DNA of 10,254 nucleotides from an uncultured Frankineae bacterium (GCA_902805805.1 CADCUE010000150.1:1-10254), one strand, 5' to 3'; positions 1 through 6,462 are shown, counted from the first letter of the stretch. Numbers and translations are program-made. Notes: a model not told the origin generated them from the letters alone.

Positions 1-1
1 C

Positions 2-412
2 GCGGCCGACCGCGAGCGCGCGGACCGCTCGGTCACCGCCCTGCGCGGCGACGGACTGCGCGCCGCCGTCTGGGCGCCGCCGCCGCTGCGGGCGTCCCGC
101 GCGGCGCAGGCCGTGGGCGACTGGCGCAGCCGACGGCTCGACGCCCTGGTGGTCTCCGTCGGCGACCTCCCGCCGCTGCGCCGCGGCCGGCTGCGGCTGC
201 TGGTCGGCGCCGCGGTCGACGGACCGGAGGTCTGGCGCGACCTGGTCGCCGAGCTCGCTCCCGAGACGGCGGTGCTGCTCGTCGAGCCGACCAGCGCGCC
301 TGAGGTCCGCGCGCTGGCCGCAGCACCGGGCTGCCGCCGCGACGCGCTGCTGGCCTCGTACGGCGAACCGGTCCCCGTCCCCTGCGGCCGGTGCGACGTC
401 TGCGCCCCCTGA
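2..412 (+). CDS. RecQ-like helicase-related protein, C-terminal part (5' end outside window)
   Basis: The frame is open from the left edge to the TGA at 410-412, giving the last 136 residues. The end of the protein has Cys-x16-Cys-x2-Cys-x2-Cys (CRRDALL...YGE...CGRCDVC), the same spacing and context as the zinc-binding site of E. coli RecQ (C380, C397, C400, C403). The region before it resembles a shrunken second RecA-like lobe: an Ala/Trp-rich strand, then GDWRSRRLDALVVS, which fits the motif-V region where RecQ reads roughly 'F..G..dvlVAT'. The stretch that should hold motif VI (Q-x2-GR-x-GR, arginine finger) reads RDLVAELAPE and has no such residues. The protein ends three residues after the zinc site, so it has no winged-helix or HRDC domain. 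Family membership is well supported. Helicase activity is doubtful, and the N-terminal lobe cannot be seen. The neighbouring minus-strand gene converges on it across a 55-bp gap with no clear terminator. Confidence 0.75.
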   Translation, partial: AADRERADRSVTALRGDGLRAAVWAPPPLRASRAAQAVGDWRSRRLDALVVSVGDLPPLRRGRLRLLVGAAVDGPEVWRDLVAELAPETAVLLVEPTSAPEVRALAAAPGCRRDALLASYGEPVPVPCGRCDVCAP

Positions 413-467
413 CCGCCACGAGCCCACCCCGACAGGTCCGGGACAGGGGCGGGTGCGCGGGCGGGGG

Positions 468-1196
468 CTACCTCCGGCGCAGGGCCTCGATGAGCTGCTC
501 GGCCAGGGAGCGGGTCTCGCGCCGGTTGAGCTCGGCGCCGGCGACCGCGCCGGCCAGGAAGGGCGCCATCGTCGAGACGTTGCGCGCCAGGCGGCGCGTC
601 ACCCGCCGGCGCAGCTGCAGCCGGGCCGCGGCGGACAGGACGACGGCGAGGTCCGGCGTCGTGCCCAGCGCGACCGGCGTGCGCGACGCCCAGGAGTGCA
701 GGTACGCCGCTGCCAGGTCGGGCGCGGGCCCGAGCGGGGCGCGCCCGTAGACGACGTGCAGCTCGGCGACGAGCTTGAGCTCGGTGGCGACGACCGCGAC
801 CGTCTCCGCGGCCAGCTGCACCGGTGCCACCAGCAGGCTGGGCGGAGCGGCGTGCTGGACGGCGGCCAGCGCGCCCCCTGCGGCGCCCACCCCGGCCGTG
901 GCCAGGGCCGCCGAGCGGACGAGGGCGTCGGCCAGCTCGTCCCCGGTCAGGCCGCCGTGCTGCGCGCGCAGTGTCGGCAGGTCGCGCACCTGGACGCTCG
1001 GCGCGAGCTCTGCGACCACGTCGGCGAGGTAGCGGCCGGTCAGGGCCGCCTTGGCGCCGGCGGCACGCGCGCCGCCGGCGAGCAGCGCGGCGAGCCGGGC
1101 GAGCAGGCGTCCGCGCTCGCGCCCGTCGAGGCCGCTGTCCGACAGCCGGCCGACGAGCTCGCCGACCTCCTCCCGGCGTACGAGCTCACCGCTCAT
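468..1196 (-). CDS. Conserved actinobacterial protein of unknown function (242 aa)
   Basis: The function is not recognised. The protein starts with a charged helix, followed by an Ala/Gly/Leu-rich stretch. At roughly residues 65-95 a polar segment reads VQVRDLPTLRAQH and GLTGDELADALVR. A long weakly hydrophobic region at about 95-150 contains AAPPSLLVAPVQLAAETVAVV and then KLVAELHVVYG. The C-terminus has an APFLAGAVAGAELNRRETR segment and a basic end, RRR. The 'P..aGAvaGaelN...T..l' ending faintly resembles EcsC-like membrane-associated proteins, but I do not assign it. There is no signal peptide, and the hydrophobic stretches are too interrupted for confident membrane helices. It starts 18 bp after the stop of the DUF4193 gene on the same strand and is almost certainly co-transcribed with it. 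The ATG at 1196 has only a G-run (about 1209-1214) as ribosome binding site, so coupling to the upstream gene is likely. Stop is TAG at 468-470. Confidence 0.75.
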   Translation of the reverse strand: MSGELVRREEVGELVGRLSDSGLDGRERGRLLARLAALLAGGARAAGAKAALTGRYLADVVAELAPSVQVRDLPTLRAQHGGLTGDELADALVRSAALATAGVGAAGGALAAVQHAAPPSLLVAPVQLAAETVAVVATELKLVAELHVVYGRAPLGPAPDLAAAYLHSWASRTPVALGTTPDLAVVLSAAARLQLRRRVTRRLARNVSTMAPFLAGAVAGAELNRRETRSLAEQLIEALRRR

Positions 1197-1214
1197 CGAG
1201 GTGCGACCCCCCGG

Positions 1215-1511
1215 TCAGGCGCACTCGCGGCAGGTGAGGCGTCCGTCCTGCTCCGAGGCCAGCTGGCTGCGGTGGTGGACGAGGAAGCAGCTGCTGCAGG
1301 TGAACTCGTCGCTCTGCTTCGGAAGCACCCGGACGGTGAGCTCCTCGCCGGACAGGTCCGCACCGGGGAGCTCGATCGCCTCGTTGAGGTCGGCCTCGTC
1401 GACGTCGACGCTGCTGGCCTGCGCCTCGGCGCGGCGTGCCTTGAGCTCCTCGAGGCTGTCCTCGGGCTCGTCGGCGTCGGACCTCCGCGGCTGGTCGTAG
1501 TCGGTGGCCAT
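1215..1511 (-). CDS. DUF4193 family zinc-ribbon protein (98 aa)
   Basis: This is a full-length member of the small actinobacterial DUF4193 family. The N-terminal half is acidic and probably disordered (MATDYDQPRR, then an EDSLEELKARR helix at about residues 17-27). The middle holds the family-typical VDVDEADL and ELPGADLSGEELTVRVLP (about 35-64). The C-terminal quarter has two CxxC pairs, C72/C75 and C94/C97, bracketing FLVHHRSQLA, which should form one zinc ribbon. The biochemical role is unknown; binding to a protein or RNA partner through the ribbon is only a guess. The start is decided by a strong Shine-Dalgarno sequence eight bases upstream. It is the first gene of a two-gene minus-strand unit. 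From memory, the M. tuberculosis homologue is Rv2699c, near the inositol-phosphatase gene suhB (Rv2701c); an inositol-phosphatase-family gene also occurs here, about 4 kb away. Confidence 0.93.
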   Translation of the reverse strand: MATDYDQPRRSDADEPEDSLEELKARRAEAQASSVDVDEADLNEAIELPGADLSGEELTVRVLPKQSDEFTCSSCFLVHHRSQLASEQDGRLTCRECA

Positions 1512-1517
1512 GTCGGG

Positions 1518-1526
1518 GCCCTCCTT
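1518..1526 (-). promoter_or_regulatory. Strong Shine-Dalgarno sequence for the DUF4193 gene
   Basis: On the minus strand the sequence reads AAGGAGGG followed by about eight bases and then ATG at 1511. This is a near-perfect match to the anti-SD of 16S rRNA and fixes the start codon. It contrasts with the SD-less starts of five other genes in the window. Confidence 0.85.
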
Positions 1527-1684
1527 CGTGTTGTGCTCCGGCGCGGGGACAACGCACGGCGGGCTCGGGTTGTGCCCGCGTCGCGACGGGCGACCGGACG
1601 GCGGGCGGCCGCTCGGAGCGCCAGAGGCTACTGCCGGTCCTGACAGCCCGCTCGGGCGGCGGCGTGAGGCGTCGGTCACGCGGG

Positions 1685-1690
1685 TACGGC
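1685..1690 (+). promoter_or_regulatory. Possible -10 element for leaderless start of the LLM oxidoreductase gene
   Basis: TACGGC lies seven bases before the ATG at 1698, and no Shine-Dalgarno sequence is present. It matches TANNNT except at the last position, so it is the weakest member of the leaderless set. The spacing equals that of the better matches before the ohr and glgM genes. Confidence 0.35.
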
Positions 1691-1697
1691 GGCGCGC

Positions 1698-2666
1698 ATG
1701 ACGGTTCTGGGCTACTTCATCTCCAGCGAGGAGCACCGTCCTCAGGCGCTCGTGGAGCAGGCGGTGCGGGCCGAGCAGGCCGGCTTCGACGCGCTCTGGG
1801 TGAGCGACCACTACCACCCGTGGAACAGCGCGCAGGGCCAGTCCCCCTTCGTGTGGAGCGTGCTCGGGGCGATCGCGACGTCGACCAGCACCGTCCGCTG
1901 CACCACGGCGGTGACCGCCCCGACGCTGCGGATCCACCCGGCCGTGGTGGCCCAGGCCGCAGCGACCACCGCGGCGATGTTCGAGGGGCGCTTCAGCTTC
2001 GGCGTGGGCACCGGGGAGGCGCTCAACGAGCACATCTTCGGCGACGCCTGGCCGACGCTCGACGTACGGCTGGAGATGCTCGAGGAGGCGGTCGACGTCA
2101 TGCGCCGGCTGTGGACCGGGGAGCTCGTGCGGCACCGCGGGACGCACTACACGGTGGACACGGCGCGGCTGTACACCCTGCCGGACGCGCCGCCCCCCGT
2201 GCTCGTGTCCGGCTTCGGTCCCAAGGCCACCGAGCTCGCCGCGCGCATCGGCGACGGCTACGTCAACACCTCCCCCGACGCCGAGATGCTGCAGCTGTAC
2301 CGCTCGAGCGGTGGCACGGGTCCCGCGCACGGCGGGCTGAAGGTCTGCTGGGCCGAGGACGAGGCCGAGGCCCGCCGCACGATGCACCGGCTGTGGTTCA
2401 ACGAGTCGCTGCCCGGCGAGGCCTCGCAGGTCCTGCCGAGCCCGGCGCACTTCGAGCAGCTGGCGCCCCTGGTCACCGAGGAGATGGCCTGCGAGGGCAA
2501 GCCCGTCGGGCCGCGGGTCGAGGACTACGTCGCCGCGGTGCAGGAGTACGTCGACGCCGGCTACGACGAGGTCTACCTCAGCCAGGTGGGTCCGGACCAG
2601 GCCGGCTTCTTCGACTTCTTCGAGCGCGAGCTGCGTCCGGCGCTGCAGGATCTGCGGGCCGGCTGA
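1698..2666 (+). CDS. F420-dependent LLM-class oxidoreductase, FGD-like (322 aa)
   Basis: This luciferase-like TIM-barrel enzyme belongs to the branch closest to F420-dependent glucose-6-phosphate dehydrogenase (FGD). Aligning by eye to M. tuberculosis FGD1, the F420/active-site residues are kept: D37 and H38 (FGD1 D39, H40), W42 (W44) and E107 in GTGEALNE (E109). The length is close to FGD1. The glucose-6-phosphate phosphate ligands appear lost. FGD1 K198 lies in 'IGDGFICTSGK'; here the segment is IGDGYVNTSPD, placing Asp at that position, and I see no obvious equivalents of K259 or R283. It is therefore probably an F420-linked oxidoreductase with another, unknown substrate. It is cytosolic and has no signal peptide. 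There is no SD before the ATG, and a weak -10-like element seven bases upstream suggests a leaderless message. The ohr gene follows after 60 bp but has its own promoter signal. Confidence 0.9.
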   Translation: MTVLGYFISSEEHRPQALVEQAVRAEQAGFDALWVSDHYHPWNSAQGQSPFVWSVLGAIATSTSTVRCTTAVTAPTLRIHPAVVAQAAATTAAMFEGRFSFGVGTGEALNEHIFGDAWPTLDVRLEMLEEAVDVMRRLWTGELVRHRGTHYTVDTARLYTLPDAPPPVLVSGFGPKATELAARIGDGYVNTSPDAEMLQLYRSSGGTGPAHGGLKVCWAEDEAEARRTMHRLWFNESLPGEASQVLPSPAHFEQLAPLVTEEMACEGKPVGPRVEDYVAAVQEYVDAGYDEVYLSQVGPDQAGFFDFFERELRPALQDLRAG

Positions 2667-2713
2667 CCCGGGGAGCCGTCCGAGCCAGCGCCGGGCGGCT
2701 CGGGACCGCCGAG

Positions 2714-2719
2714 TAGCGT
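2714..2719 (+). promoter_or_regulatory. Likely -10 element of the ohr gene, leaderless arrangement
   Basis: TAGCGT matches the actinobacterial TANNNT -10 consensus and ends seven bases before the ATG at 2727, so transcription would begin at or next to the A of the start codon. No SD is present. No convincing -35 is visible 17-18 bases upstream, which is common for this promoter type. Confidence 0.6.
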
Positions 2720-2726
2720 CCGGCGC

Positions 2727-3155
2727 ATGGACCCTATGTACACCGCAGTGGCCACCGCCCGGGGCGGACGCGACGGCGAGGTCGTCAGCGACGACGGCGT
2801 CCTCGACCTGACCCTGGCTCCCCCGCCCGATCTCGGCGGGCCCGACGGCGACCACACCAACCCCGAGCAGCTGTTCGCCGCCGGCTACGCCGCGTGCTTC
2901 CACTCGGCGCTCAAGCGCGTCGCGAAGGAGCAGGGGCTCGACATCGAGCCGTCCGAGATCACCGCCAAGGTGAGCATCGGCAAGCAGGGCCAGGCCTTCG
3001 GACTGGCCGTCACGCTGCTGGGTGCGCTGCCGACGCTCGACCCGCCGCAGGGCGACCAGCTCATGCAGGCGGCCCACCAGGTCTGCCCCTACAGCCGGGC
3101 GACGCGCGGCAACATCGAGGTCGTCCTGGAGCTGGCCCCCGCACCGGGAGCCTGA
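2727..3155 (+). CDS. ohr: Organic hydroperoxide resistance protein, Ohr subfamily of OsmC (142 aa)
   Basis: Ohr is a thiol peroxidase that reduces organic and fatty-acid hydroperoxides in the cytosol, usually recycled through lipoylated proteins. The Ohr signature residues are all visible: R15 in GGRDG, E47 in NPEQLF, the peroxidatic C57 in GYAACF and the resolving C120 in VCPYSRATRGN. They match R18, E50, C60 and C124 of Pseudomonas Ohr with a constant offset of about three. The length is typical, and the N-terminal YTAVATARGGRDG segment is characteristic of Ohr rather than OsmC. The ATG at 2727 is preferred because a TANNNT hexamer sits seven bases before it; an ATG at 2736 would remove three non-conserved residues. 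No MarR-type ohrR regulator gene is adjacent, although one often is. The gene converges with glgC across 49 bp that contain a palindrome. Confidence 0.94.
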   Translation: MDPMYTAVATARGGRDGEVVSDDGVLDLTLAPPPDLGGPDGDHTNPEQLFAAGYAACFHSALKRVAKEQGLDIEPSEITAKVSIGKQGQAFGLAVTLLGALPTLDPPQGDQLMQAAHQVCPYSRATRGNIEVVLELAPAPGA

Positions 3156-3161
3156 CGGCTC

Positions 3162-3177
3162 GCCCGGCCGGCCGGGC
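3162..3177. terminator. Perfect 16-bp palindrome between convergent ohr and glgC, possible bidirectional terminator
   Basis: GCCCGGCCGGCCGGGC is its own reverse complement and fills the centre of the 49-bp gap between the two stop codons. As RNA it could form a six-pair all-GC stem with a four-base loop from either strand. There is no U-tract, so it is not a classical intrinsic terminator. Confidence 0.4.
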
Positions 3178-3204
3178 AGGTCCGGGCCCAGCGGCCGCGC
3201 TGCG

Positions 3205-4443
3205 TCAGGCGTGCACCTGCTCGCCCTTGCCCACGACGACGATGCCGTTCTCCGTGACGGTGAAGCCGCGGGCGCGGTCGTGGTCGAGGTCGAGCCCGAT
3301 CTGCGCGCCGGGGTGCACCACGACGTTCTTGTCGAGGATGGTGTTGCGGACCACCGCGCCCCGGCCGATGTCGACGCTGTGCATCAGCACGCTGCCCGAG
3401 ACCTCCGACCCGGAGTGCACGCGGACGCCGGGTGACACGACCGAGCGGCGGATGCGGCCACCGGAGACGATCACGCCCTGCGACACGAGCGAGTCGACGG
3501 CCTGGCCGACCCGGCCGGCCTCCTCGAAGACGAACTTGGCCGGCGGCAGCGGCGGCGCCGTGGTGAGGATCGGCCACTGCCGGTTGTAGAGGTTGAAGAC
3601 CGGGTGGACCGCCACCAGGTCCATGTGCGCGTCGTAGTAGCTGTCGAGCGTCCCCACGTCGCGCCAGTAGCCGCAGTCGCGGTCCGTGGCGCCGGGCACG
3701 GCGTTGTCGTTGAAGTCGTAGACCTGCGCGGCCCCCTTCGCGACCATCATGGGGATGATGTTGCCGCCCATGTCGTGCACGGAGCCCTCGTCGCCGGCGT
3801 CCACCTTCACCGCCTCGAGCAGCGCCTCGGTCGAGAAGACGTAGTTGCCCATGGACGCGTAGACGGTGTCCGGGTCGTCCGGCAGCCCCGGCGGGTCGGC
3901 GGGCTTCTCGAGGAACGCCTCGATGCGCCGCCCGTCGGCGCCGGTCTGGATGACCCCGAAGCCGTGCGCCTCCGAGCGCGGCACGCGGATCCCCGCGACG
4001 GTGACGCCCGCGCCGCTCGCGATGTGCTGCTCGACCATCTGGCGCGGGTCCATGCGGTAGACGTGGTCCGCGCCGAAGACCACGACGTGGTCCGGCTGCT
4101 CGTCGTACACCAGGTTGAGGCTCTGGTGGATCGCGTCCGCCGACCCGCGGAACCACTGCGGGCCGAGGCGCTGCTGCGCCGGCACCGGGGTGATGTAGTT
4201 GCCGAGCAGCGTGGACATCCGCCAGGTCGTCGTGATGTGCCGGTCGAGCGAGTGCGACTTGTACTGCGTCAGCACCACGATCCGCAGGTAGCCGGCGTTC
4301 ACCAGGTTGGACAGGACGAAGTCGACGAGCCGGTAGATGCCGCCGAAGGGCACAGCCGGCTTCGCACGGTCTGCGGTGAGCGGCGCGAGCCGCTTGCCCT
4401 CTCCGCCGGCGAGGACGATGCCCAGAACACGGGGTGCGCGCAT
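3205..4443 (-). CDS. glgC: Glucose-1-phosphate adenylyltransferase (ADP-glucose pyrophosphorylase)
   Basis: GlgC converts ATP and glucose-1-phosphate to ADP-glucose and PPi, the committed step of bacterial alpha-glucan synthesis in the cytosol. The protein begins [16 protein letters not shown], matching the start of other actinobacterial GlgC proteins, and is 412 residues long. The nucleotidyl-transfer domain has the [11 protein letters not shown] loop with [10 protein letters not shown] (residues 13-35), GADHVYRMD with the metal-binding D126, and EKP at 179-181 with the sugar-phosphate-binding K180. The C-terminal third is the left-handed beta-helix domain, ending in HPGAQIG and a VVVGKGEQV tail. 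An in-frame ATG at 4476 would add 11 unrelated residues and overlap the divergent gene's start, so I chose 4443. No SD is present; CACACT lies six bases upstream of the ATG on the coding strand. It is divergent from the glycosyltransferase that uses its product. Confidence 0.96.
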   Translation of the reverse strand: MRAPRVLGIVLAGGEGKRLAPLTADRAKPAVPFGGIYRLVDFVLSNLVNAGYLRIVVLTQYKSHSLDRHITTTWRMSTLLGNYITPVPAQQRLGPQWFRGSADAIHQSLNLVYDEQPDHVVVFGADHVYRMDPRQMVEQHIASGAGVTVAGIRVPRSEAHGFGVIQTGADGRRIEAFLEKPADPPGLPDDPDTVYASMGNYVFSTEALLEAVKVDAGDEGSVHDMGGNIIPMMVAKGAAQVYDFNDNAVPGATDRDCGYWRDVGTLDSYYDAHMDLVAVHPVFNLYNRQWPILTTAPPLPPAKFVFEEAGRVGQAVDSLVSQGVIVSGGRIRRSVVSPGVRVHSGSEVSGSVLMHSVDIGRGAVVRNTILDKNVVVHPGAQIGLDLDHDRARGFTVTENGIVVVGKGEQVHA

Positions 4444-4449
4444 GGACGC

Positions 4450-4455
4450 AGTGTG
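4450..4455 (-). promoter_or_regulatory. Possible -10 element of glgC, leaderless arrangement
   Basis: On the minus strand CACACT ends six bases before the ATG at 4443. It fits CANNNT, a tolerated variant of TANNNT. No SD lies upstream of this ATG. The element is only six bases from the opposing -10-like hexamer of the glycosyltransferase gene. Confidence 0.4.
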
Positions 4456-4461
4456 ACGCAC

Positions 4462-4467
4462 TACCTT
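4462..4467 (+). promoter_or_regulatory. Likely -10 element of glgM/glgA, leaderless arrangement
   Basis: TACCTT matches TANNNT and ends seven bases before the ATG at 4475, and no SD is present. A -35 spaced 17 bases away would cover about 4439-4444, on top of the glgC start codon. Confidence 0.6.
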
Positions 4468-4474
4468 CCGAGCC

Positions 4475-5626
4475 ATGCGGATCGGTGTGCTGACGCGTGA
4501 GTGGCCCGACCAGGTCTACGGCGGCGCGGGCGTCCACGTCGAGCACCTCGTGCGCTTCCTGCGCGAGGAGGGCGCCACCGTCGACGTCCACTCGTTCGGC
4601 GGTACGGAGGGCGGTGCGCAGGCCCACGCGCCCGATCCGCGGCTCGCCGCGGCCAACGCGACGCTCGGGGTGCTCAGCACCGACCTGTCGATCGCGGCGG
4701 CCACCGGCGGGTGCGACGTGGTGCACTCGCACACCTGGTACGCCAACATGGCCGGCCACCTGTCCGGGCTGCTGCACGGCATCCCGCACGTGCTGTCCAC
4801 CCACTCGCTCGAGCCGCACCGGCCGTGGAAGGCCGAGCAGCTCGGCGGCGGCTACGCGGTCTCGTCCTGGGCCGAGCGGACCGCCGTCCTCGGCGCCGAC
4901 GCGGTCATCGCGGTGAGCAGGGGGATGGCCCGCGACGTCTGCGACGTCTACCCCGACCTCGACCCCGCGCGGGTGCAGGTCGTCTACAACGGGATCGACG
5001 CCGACTTCTACACCCCCGTGCAGGAGACCGACGTCCTGGCGCGGTACGGCGTCGACCCCGCGCAGCCGTACGCCGTCTTCGTCGGGCGCATCACGCGGCA
5101 GAAGGGGCTGGCCCACCTGCTGCGCGCCGCCAAGGACGTGCCCGGCCAGCTCGTGCTGTGCGCGGGCGCACCCGACACCCCGGAGATCGCCGCGGAGACC
5201 GATGCCCTCGTCGCCGAGCTGCAGGCGGCCCGGCCCGGCGTCGTGCTCATCTCCGCGATGCTGCCCAAGGCCGAGATCGTGCAGCTGCTCTCGCACGCGA
5301 CGGCGTTCGTCTGCCCGTCGGTCTACGAGCCGCTCGGGATCGTCAACCTCGAGGCGATGGCGTGCGGCACGGCGGTCGTCGCGTCGGCCGTGGGTGGCAT
5401 CCCCGAGGTCGTCGTGGACGGCGAGACCGGTGTGCTGGTGTCCTACGACGAGGACGACCCGCGCGGGTTCGAGACCGGCCTGGCTGCTGCGCTGACCGAC
5501 GTCCTGAGCGACCCGGACCGCGCGGCCGCGATGGGCCGGGCCGGACGCGAGCGCGCGGTCGCGGAGTTCGGCTGGGACGCGATCGCCCGGCGCACCCTCG
5601 AGGTGTACGCCTCCGTCCTGCGCTGA
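4475..5626 (+). CDS. glgM: GT4 glycosyltransferase: alpha-maltose-1-phosphate synthase GlgM / glycogen synthase GlgA, actinobacterial type (383 aa)
   Basis: This GT-B retaining glycosyltransferase should use ADP-glucose made by the divergent GlgC. The N-terminal acceptor domain starts [11 protein letters not shown] with the glycine loop YGGAGVH (residues 15-21) and has HTWYANMAG and [11 protein letters not shown]. The C-terminal nucleotide-binding domain starts near GRITRQKG (204-211), whose R205 and K210 fit the phosphate-binding pair, and carries the GT4 E-x7-E pair at E285 and E293 (EPLGIVNLE). At 383 residues it is of the actinobacterial type (corynebacterial GlgA, M. tuberculosis Rv1212c), not the roughly 480-residue GT5 GlgA of enterobacteria. 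The mycobacterial member mainly makes alpha-maltose-1-phosphate from ADP-glucose and glucose-1-phosphate, feeding GlgE. Sequence alone does not settle acceptor choice, so glgA is the alternative name. No glgE or glgB is in the window. The gene converges with the phosphatase gene over 17 bp. Confidence 0.93.
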   Translation: MRIGVLTREWPDQVYGGAGVHVEHLVRFLREEGATVDVHSFGGTEGGAQAHAPDPRLAAANATLGVLSTDLSIAAATGGCDVVHSHTWYANMAGHLSGLLHGIPHVLSTHSLEPHRPWKAEQLGGGYAVSSWAERTAVLGADAVIAVSRGMARDVCDVYPDLDPARVQVVYNGIDADFYTPVQETDVLARYGVDPAQPYAVFVGRITRQKGLAHLLRAAKDVPGQLVLCAGAPDTPEIAAETDALVAELQAARPGVVLISAMLPKAEIVQLLSHATAFVCPSVYEPLGIVNLEAMACGTAVVASAVGGIPEVVVDGETGVLVSYDEDDPRGFETGLAAALTDVLSDPDRAAAMGRAGRERAVAEFGWDAIARRTLEVYASVLR

Positions 5627-5643
5627 GCCGACCCGCCCGCGCC

Positions 5644-6450
5644 TCAGGCCAGCGGGTCGTGGTCGGCGTCCATCCCGACCAGCACGTCGACGAGCGGTGC
5701 GAAGACCGCCGGCGCGGTGGCGACCACCATCCGCGCGGAGGGCGGGCCGCCGCGCAGGTCGCCGATCCGCGCGCCCGCCTCGGCGGCGATGAGCAGCCCC
5801 GCCGACATGTCCCACGGGTTCAGTCCCTGCTCGTAGTAGGCGTCGATCCGGCCGGCCGCCACGCTGCACAGGTCGAGCGCGCCGGAGCCCAGTCGGCGCA
5901 CGTCACGGACGAGCGGAAGCACGGTCGACAGCTGCTCGGCCTGCACCGACCGGCGCCGGACGTCGTAGCTGAAGCCGGTCGCCACCATCGTCTGGCTCAG
6001 CTCGGTCACGGCCGTGCAGCGCAGCGGGCGGTCGTCGAGCAGCGCACCCCGGCCGCGCACCGCGACCCACAGCTCGTCCTTGGGCGGGTCGAAGACCACG
6101 CCGACCTCGGTGACCCCGTCGACCTCGACCCCGATGGACACGCACCACTGCGGCAGGCCGTACAGGTAGTTGACGGTGCCGTCGATCGGGTCGACCACCC
6201 ACCGCACGCCCGAGGTCCCCGGCGACGAGGCGCCCTCCTCGCCGAGGATGCCGTCGTCCGGGCGGGCGGAGAGGATGCCGTCGACGAGCAGCGCCTCGCA
6301 GGCGCGGTCCGCCTCGGTCACCACGTCGGTCGGTGTGGACTTCGTGTCGTGGCCCTGCAGTCCGCTGTGCATGGACAGCGCCAGGTCACCGGCCTTGCGC
6401 GCCAGGTCGACAGCGAGCACGAGCAGGTCGGAGCTGTCGACGTCGGTCAT
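5644..6450 (-). CDS. Inositol monophosphatase family phosphatase (268 aa)
   Basis: This Mg2+-dependent, Li+-sensitive-type phosphatase hydrolyses inositol-phosphate or related sugar and nucleotide monophosphates in the cytosol. All family motifs are present: KSTPTDVVTEAD (37-48), the GEEG loop with metal ligand E71 (70-73), WVVDPIDGTVNY with D87 and D90 (84-95), and the second signature NPWDMSAG with D214 (211-218). The length is typical. Substrate is not resolved: candidates are inositol-1-phosphate (SuhB/ImpA-like), histidinol-phosphate (HisN) or PAP (CysQ). The DPIDGTVNY form and general similarity favour an inositol phosphatase, which in actinobacteria supplies inositol for phosphatidylinositol and mycothiol. 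The ATG at 6450 has no SD; CAGACT lies six bases upstream. It is divergent from the acyl-CoA dehydrogenase operon over 125 bp and convergent with glgM. Confidence 0.92.
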   Translation of the reverse strand: MTDVDSSDLLVLAVDLARKAGDLALSMHSGLQGHDTKSTPTDVVTEADRACEALLVDGILSARPDDGILGEEGASSPGTSGVRWVVDPIDGTVNYLYGLPQWCVSIGVEVDGVTEVGVVFDPPKDELWVAVRGRGALLDDRPLRCTAVTELSQTMVATGFSYDVRRRSVQAEQLSTVLPLVRDVRRLGSGALDLCSVAAGRIDAYYEQGLNPWDMSAGLLIAAEAGARIGDLRGGPPSARMVVATAPAVFAPLVDVLVGMDADHDPLA

Positions 6451-6456
6451 CGCAGC

Positions 6457-6462
6457 AGTCTG
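6457..6462 (-). promoter_or_regulatory. Possible -10 element of the inositol-phosphatase-family gene, leaderless arrangement
   Basis: On the minus strand CAGACT ends six bases before the ATG at 6450. It fits CANNNT and has the same spacing as the CACACT before glgC. No SD is visible. Confidence 0.4.

Noticed and set aside
413..467. A possible terminator in the gap after the RecQ-like gene (CCCACCCC against GGGGCGGGTG)
   Set aside because: The pairing is imperfect, with no T-run; it looks like ordinary G+C-rich spacer.
1512..3077. An upstream in-frame extension of the DUF4193 gene reaching 3077
   Set aside because: The family start MATDYD, preceded by a strong SD, lies at 1511, and the extension is antisense to the oxidoreductase and ohr genes.
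4444..4476. An alternative ATG at 4476 for glgC
   Set aside because: It adds 11 residues absent from relatives and would start inside the divergent gene's initiation codon; [14 protein letters not shown] at 4443 matches the family start.
3089..5869. A 926-codon open frame on the minus strand running across ohr, glgC and glgM
   Set aside because: Its translation is Arg/Pro/Gly-rich without domains, and it overlaps well-identified genes in other frames. It is a by-product of high G+C content.
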